From the NCBI GenBank assembly GCA_938082955.1, contig CALKDE010000026.1:1-11244 (forward strand): a DNA stretch of 11,244 bases. Direction: 5' to 3'. Under the pieces are notes generated by a model that was given only the letters and a program-made list of their open reading frames with translations, made no database searches and had not been told where the DNA came from. Position 1 is the stretch's first letter. Each line of letters begins with the position of its first letter. The DNA is from an uncultured Pseudomonadales bacterium. Lineage in GTDB: Bacteria; Pseudomonadota; Gammaproteobacteria; Pseudomonadales; Pseudohongiellaceae. The position numbers and the translations under genes are program-made. Positions 7,672 to 11,244 of the stretch are shown one piece after another.

Positions 7672-9192
7672 TTAATCGGTGTACAAAGTGGCCAGCTGCA
7701 TGGCCTGTCTTTCGAGTAGGGGGGAGTTGTCCGACATTGGGTTGTTGCTTAAGTAAGTCTTCATATGAATGCCATCATCGATAATCGAAAATTCCTCGGC
7801 ATCGATTCGAGCTGCGGCGCCGGCATGGTCGAAGCAGTGTTTACTGATTAACAAAGAATTATCAGGCGCTTCGTCGCAAATTATTCTAGTAGCATCCAGC
7901 GTCTTGCCAGTCAGATTGTTCTTTTCCTGTGTAATAGGTGAATATAAACCGCTGACGGTCTGCCCGCTGTGCACGGCGAGTTTAAACTTTGCGGCTAGTT
8001 GCTCACCCTCTATATCATTCAGGTCGCCTACCAATTGCAGAAACAGTTGTCCAGAGCAGATGGCATAGAACGCCTGCTCTTCCTCTAATTCTTCGGAAGC
8101 AAAATTAATAACGACTTCACCCTCTGAACAGTAGGTTACTTTTCCGTTGTACAGCTGCGCCACTTTCCCTGCGAAGAAATAATACTTGTTCAGGAGATTG
8201 ACCAAGGTGATCTCGCTAAGCGTTGAGGCGAGGTAGTGAAAGTTGGCCATCTTGATCGAAAGTAGGGTCACATCCTGCGTGCCATAATTGGGTGTAAATT
8301 GTTCCGGATCGACCTCCGGCTTGCGATGCCCGAAGTTATTCAGGAAGGTGTTTTGCGCCAAGAATTCGGCGGTTGCATTGAACTGTCGAATGGCCGTGCT
8401 GAGTTCATTCTGATTACCAGGCTCTGGGCAGGCCTCTATCTCACCCTTTCTAATATTGCTGATTGCAAAGGCGAGTAAGTTTGCAGGAAAGCTAATAAGG
8501 TATTGGAAATACGTTGTGATTAGCGTGCCAGCAACTATTAGGAGCAGAAACGTTGCAGCCAGAACGAATAGGAAATTATTCACGATGCCAGTTTCGATAT
8601 AGCTCAGATCGAGGCTAAGACGCACATAGCCTGCGGTTGATCCAGCAACATTTATCGGCGCTAGGTAGTCTGCTTGAACTTTATTGAACTGTATCGGAAG
8701 GGGGATTATTGTTGTGGGCGTTTTCAATTCACTTTTTGCGGCGGCGATGATTTCGTTGTTGATATTGACTACCGCTATTTCACCTATAGTTGAATTTCTA
8801 GCGAGGTTGCCGAGTATGACATTCATGCTGATCATGTCATTTGCTAGCACTAGTTCGGTGAGCTGTATTGCGGTTTGCTGCGCCAGTAGTTTTCCGAAAT
8901 TGTCAGCCTGCTGGCGTAAAATATTTTGCGTATTGTAGTTGCTGATTAACCAGAACACGCACATCGAGAGCAATAATAGCAGACAAACTGCAGTGGTAAA
9001 TTTTCTCGAAATCTGAGTATTTTTTTTCGCGGACGCCGTGGCTGTTTGGCCGGGCGAGCTATTCTGTGGGAGATCTTCTTGCAACGGGACCACTGTGTAG
9101 GCGACTCTTGAGGACTCTGAGTCATAAGAATAGCAGTACCGGCGTACATCCCCAATCAAATTGTTTAACGAGGCCTGCTTAGCAAGAGTCAA
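7672..9192 (-). CDS. AhpA/YtjB-like membrane sensor with HAMP and degenerate class III cyclase domain
   Basis: A 506-residue predicted inner-membrane signalling protein. Order of parts: polar cytoplasmic N-terminus (1-64), helix 1 (about 65-84), periplasmic region (about 85-205), helix 2 (206-226), HAMP-like linker (about 227-282, with Pro236 and NELSTAIRQFN), and a cytoplasmic class III adenylate/guanylate cyclase-like domain (about 306-480). The periplasmic part resembles E. coli YtjB/AhpA in LAQQTAIQLTELVL and GYVRLSLDL. The cyclase-like part is recognised from LLNKYYFFAGKVAQLYNGKV, LAVHSGQTVSGLYSPI and LTGKTLDATRI. Key catalytic positions are lost. The first metal Asp aligns with Lys in SIKMANF, and the GD of the second site is replaced by EG in CSEGEVVINF, so cyclase activity is unlikely. 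The start is uncertain: TTG at 9192 lies just after an in-frame TGA, with no Shine-Dalgarno, and overlaps the upstream gene by 14 bases. No in-frame ATG occurs before codon 77, inside helix 1. Confidence 0.72.
   Translation of the reverse strand: MTLAKQASLNNLIGDVRRYCYSYDSESSRVAYTVVPLQEDLPQNSSPGQTATASAKKNTQISRKFTTAVCLLLLLSMCVFWLISNYNTQNILRQQADNFGKLLAQQTAIQLTELVLANDMISMNVILGNLARNSTIGEIAVVNINNEIIAAAKSELKTPTTIIPLPIQFNKVQADYLAPINVAGSTAGYVRLSLDLSYIETGIVNNFLFVLAATFLLLIVAGTLITTYFQYLISFPANLLAFAISNIRKGEIEACPEPGNQNELSTAIRQFNATAEFLAQNTFLNNFGHRKPEVDPEQFTPNYGTQDVTLLSIKMANFHYLASTLSEITLVNLLNKYYFFAGKVAQLYNGKVTYCSEGEVVINFASEELEEEQAFYAICSGQLFLQLVGDLNDIEGEQLAAKFKLAVHSGQTVSGLYSPITQEKNNLTGKTLDATRIICDEAPDNSLLISKHCFDHAGAAARIDAEEFSIIDDGIHMKTYLSNNPMSDNSPLLERQAMQLATLYTD
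9020..9027 (-). other. Eight-A homopolymer, possible slippage site in the sensor gene
   Basis: On the minus strand the gene reads GCG followed by eight A and then TACT, just before membrane helix 1. In the frame used by the annotated gene this gives Lys-Lys-Asn. In the frame one base away, which carries ATG codons at 9149 and 9125, the same run reads A AAA AAA, the classic -1 slippery heptamer, and a -1 shift there leads exactly into the annotated frame. Whether slippage occurs, or whether the run hides a sequencing indel, cannot be decided from sequence alone. Confidence 0.3.
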
Positions 9193-10579
9193 ATTTCACA
9201 GTTTGCGTCTCGATAAATTCAAAGCTCATCGAGGTCGATGTTCGGTGCAGGCAGTTCCCCTGCATAAAGTCGACATTGGCATGCCATAGCAATGGCAGCA
9301 TAGGAAGTTGTTCCAGCATAGGGGCGATTACACGTATCCCTTTTTTGTGCAGCTCTTCTATCAAGGCGCTCAAGAACTTCAGCTTGGCTTGATTCACATC
9401 GATCTTTCTTAAGAGGCCAGTATCCAACTTTACGTAGGCTGCTGGCACGAGGGATAAGTAGCGCAGCGGCTTCGGCGTGCAGCCAAAATTCGATACACAG
9501 AGCTTACAGCCTAGTTTTTCAATGACCTCGCAGAAGGTTAGTAGGTGGTGCTGTGCGATAAGGGCGTCGGTCTCGCTGATCTGAAAGACGAACTGTGAGG
9601 CGAAAGCCCTTTTTCCACTCAGCCTTTCTTCTAACCAGCGCAGGAAATAGCTGCTGACGAGTGAATTGTGGCTCAGGTTTACCACGAGTCGCCGGTTTGG
9701 GATCGCATCTTGAGAGAGCCGCCTTAAGATTTGTTTAATTATGCGCTGATCAAGCTGTTCGCCTAGCGCATTTTTTGCCGCAGTTTCGAATAGCAACACA
9801 GTTGGTAAGCTCTGCTCATGATGTGCCAGTGAACAGCGCACCTCATAGTGCTGCAGCGGGTCTTCTGCGAGTCTAACCAATGCCTGGAAATTAAGTTTGA
9901 GCTCGGAGTGTTCTAGGGCGGCGTGTAATTGTTTAAGAGCGACATCGGGACTGATCGAAACTAGGTGTGGGGGGAGTTCTCTGCGGTGGTGTGCAAGGCT
10001 TAGGTTGTGTCGAGCCCGTGCGAAAACAACGGGCCAGGAGGGTATATTTGTTTCGAGTTTGGCCAGGCCAACGCCACACTTGAGCTCGAGCTGCCTTGGC
10101 AATGAGGGTGAAACTGCACTTCGTAGTGCTTGCTTGAGCTTGTCCGTTATCAGCCTTGCGTTGACGCTACAATCGGCAAGCAGAAGCACCTCAAATTCAA
10201 AATTATGGCAACGACAAAGTAGGACGCGTTTCGGCAGAGAAGCCTTTAACAGCTGTGCGATATCGGTCAACAGTAGGTCGGCCTCCGATAAGCCAACCCA
10301 AGTGCGAATCTCATAGAAATTTTCCAGTTGCAGTAACGCGAGTGTCGCGGTGAGATTGCTCTTGCGACCCTGCTCCAGACACGCGTCGATCGCGCGGCAG
10401 AGATATCTCTGACCGTGCAGGCCTGTCAGAGCATCTTTCTCAAAGACCTCTTTTTTATTGATCTTGCGCAGATGCTTATCTAGCCTGGCGCTAGGGCTGG
10501 GAATACTTTCGGGTAATGGCGGGTCGCCAAGCGGGCTCGGCGCATCTTGAAGCGGTTCTAGTGAGTACCGACTGTCCAT
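9179..10579 (-). CDS. GGDEF-EAL protein with both active sites degenerate
   Basis: A 466-residue protein with no membrane segment, so probably cytoplasmic. A proline-rich N-terminus (1-30) leads into a GGDEF domain beginning at DALTGLHGQRYL (about 49-60). The signature loop is HNFEF (125-129) instead of GGDEF, so diguanylate cyclase activity is not expected. The EAL domain runs from about 214 to 455. The EAL motif is EVR (246-248), the DDFGTG loop is SNFGCT (363-368), and the usual Glu near the end is Pro420. Remaining family marks are NLS (Asn301), SET (Glu336), KLD (Lys384) and QG (440-441). Loss of the aspartate pair argues against c-di-GMP hydrolysis. E. coli CsrD is a known regulator with similarly altered motifs, though that protein is membrane-bound. 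The gene begins 14 bases after the epmB stop; AAGGA overlaps that stop, 11 bases before the ATG. It overlaps the next gene by 14 bases. A role as c-di-GMP receptor or scaffold is inference. Confidence 0.85.
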   Translation of the reverse strand: MDSRYSLEPLQDAPSPLGDPPLPESIPSPSARLDKHLRKINKKEVFEKDALTGLHGQRYLCRAIDACLEQGRKSNLTATLALLQLENFYEIRTWVGLSEADLLLTDIAQLLKASLPKRVLLCRCHNFEFEVLLLADCSVNARLITDKLKQALRSAVSPSLPRQLELKCGVGLAKLETNIPSWPVVFARARHNLSLAHHRRELPPHLVSISPDVALKQLHAALEHSELKLNFQALVRLAEDPLQHYEVRCSLAHHEQSLPTVLLFETAAKNALGEQLDQRIIKQILRRLSQDAIPNRRLVVNLSHNSLVSSYFLRWLEERLSGKRAFASQFVFQISETDALIAQHHLLTFCEVIEKLGCKLCVSNFGCTPKPLRYLSLVPAAYVKLDTGLLRKIDVNQAKLKFLSALIEELHKKGIRVIAPMLEQLPMLPLLWHANVDFMQGNCLHRTSTSMSFEFIETQTVKFDSC

Positions 10580-10593
10580 CCCTGGCGATGTCC

Positions 10594-11244
10594 TTAAGCT
10601 ATTCTGGTTTTTCCACGCTCCCGCGGAATCTCTCGCACGAGTCGTGGAACCAGATACCCTGGCAATGAGGCGTGCAGGGTCTTGATCAGTTCCCTAGCAT
10701 GTTGGTCGGTTACGTAGAAATGCTCGGTACCGGCAACCTGGTCGGGCATGTGTAAGTAATAGGGTAGTACATTGTGTTGAAAAAGCGCTTTATTTAGCTC
10801 GATCAATGCATCGGCATTGTCGTTAACGCCCTTTAAAACAACCGCTTGATTGAGCATAATGACGCCAACGTCGCCTAAAATTTCAAAGCCACTAGTAACA
10901 GCGTTATCCAGCTCCGCGCGATGGTTGCAGTGCATGACCATGACGACACGTAGCCGGGTCTCATTAAGGCAGCCTACTAGCGCCTTGGTTATCCGCTGCG
11001 GGATCACGATGGGCAAACGGGTATGAATCCTGACGGTGGTAAGCGTCTTGATATTCGCTAATTGCTGGAGTAGCCATTGAAATTGCTTGTCCGAGATCGC
11101 CAGCGGGTCACCGCCACTGAGAATAACCTCCTCGATGCTGCTGTCAGCAGCTATATAGGCGAAAGCCTCCTCCCACTGCGCTCGACTGGGGGAGTTGGCT
11201 CGATAGTCGAAATGGCGCCGGAAACAATAACGGCAATGGATCGC
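10594..11244 (-). CDS. epmB: EF-P beta-lysylation protein EpmB (lysine 2,3-aminomutase), 5' part cut off
   Basis: EpmB (YjeK) is a radical SAM and PLP enzyme that converts L-lysine to (R)-beta-lysine, which EpmA attaches to elongation factor P. The frame is open at the right edge and gives the C-terminal 216 residues of a protein normally near 340. The fragment begins AIHCRYCFRRHF, so two of the three CxxxCxxC cluster cysteines are present (codons at 11233-11235 and 11224-11226); the first would lie just outside the window. SGGDPLAISD binds SAM. RIHTRLPIVIPQRIT and VNDNA plus LPYYLH match E. coli EpmB closely, and the C-terminal GKT keeps a lysine near the expected PLP position. The tail after it is a few residues shorter than in E. 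coli. An internal TTG at 11016 is not the start. It is followed after 14 bases by the degenerate GGDEF-EAL gene on the same strand, so the two are probably cotranscribed. Confidence 0.95.
   Translation of the reverse strand, partial: AIHCRYCFRRHFDYRANSPSRAQWEEAFAYIAADSSIEEVILSGGDPLAISDKQFQWLLQQLANIKTLTTVRIHTRLPIVIPQRITKALVGCLNETRLRVVMVMHCNHRAELDNAVTSGFEILGDVGVIMLNQAVVLKGVNDNADALIELNKALFQHNVLPYYLHMPDQVAGTEHFYVTDQHARELIKTLHASLPGYLVPRLVREIPRERGKTRIA

Noticed and set aside
8946..9155. 69-codon minus-strand frame with ATG codons overlapping the sensor gene leader
   Set aside because: As a separate gene it has no good ribosome site and a low-complexity, Arg/Pro/Cys-rich product. It is kept only as part of the slippage hypothesis at the A8 run.
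9179..9192. Idea that the GGDEF-EAL and sensor genes are one gene split by a frameshift
   Set aside because: A fusion would put a two-helix periplasmic sensor after the EAL domain, an odd order, and the EAL protein ends at a natural length. Two overlapping genes are more likely.
9897..10316. 139-codon plus-strand open frame opposite the GGDEF-EAL gene
   Set aside because: It is antisense to a well-supported gene, and its product is rich in Arg, Ser, Cys and Leu with no recognisable domain, typical of a shadow frame.

Overview
The window looks like chromosomal DNA from a gammaproteobacterium, probably a free-living aquatic or marine one. The evidence is a yqiA-parE-parC block that matches the enterobacterial proteins closely, an EpmB (EF-P lysine 2,3-aminomutase) gene, and degenerate GGDEF/EAL and AhpA/YtjB-type signalling proteins typical of that class. 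Base composition is moderate, near 50% GC by eye. I see no tRNA, rRNA, CRISPR array, insertion sequence or phage gene.

Left part, plus strand (3-4661): the 3' end of a YqiA-type esterase gene, then the two subunits of topoisomerase IV, parE and parC. All three run in the same direction with short gaps (88 and 62 bases). Both parE and parC are full length and keep every catalytic motif I looked for. A convergent junction with small inverted repeats (about 4672-4722) separates them from the minus-strand genes.

Middle part, minus strand (7422 down to 4748): a probable three-gene unit. In order of transcription it holds a small four-helix membrane protein of the DUF4345 type with a TTG start and a strong Shine-Dalgarno, a phytanoyl-CoA dioxygenase-like Fe(II)/2-oxoglutarate oxygenase, and an alpha/beta hydrolase of the soluble epoxide hydrolase type carrying a Sec signal peptide. 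An oxygenase followed by an exported epoxide hydrolase suggests oxidation or detoxification of a lipophilic or xenobiotic compound, but the substrate cannot be read from the sequence.

Right part, minus strand (11244 down to 7672): epmB (5' end cut by the window edge), a cytoplasmic GGDEF-EAL protein in which both signature motifs are destroyed, and, overlapping it by 14 bases, a membrane protein. That protein combines an AhpA/YtjB-like two-helix periplasmic sensor, a HAMP-like linker and a class III nucleotide cyclase-like domain whose metal-binding aspartates are missing. This pair of apparently dead cyclic-nucleotide enzymes is the most interesting part of the window. It may be a non-enzymatic regulatory module, loosely comparable to CsrD. 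The membrane gene has no ATG before its first membrane helix, and an eight-A run there leaves its true N-terminus open.

Gaps between genes are all under 300 bases. The largest (7423-7671) holds a perfect 9-bp inverted repeat and no convincing gene.
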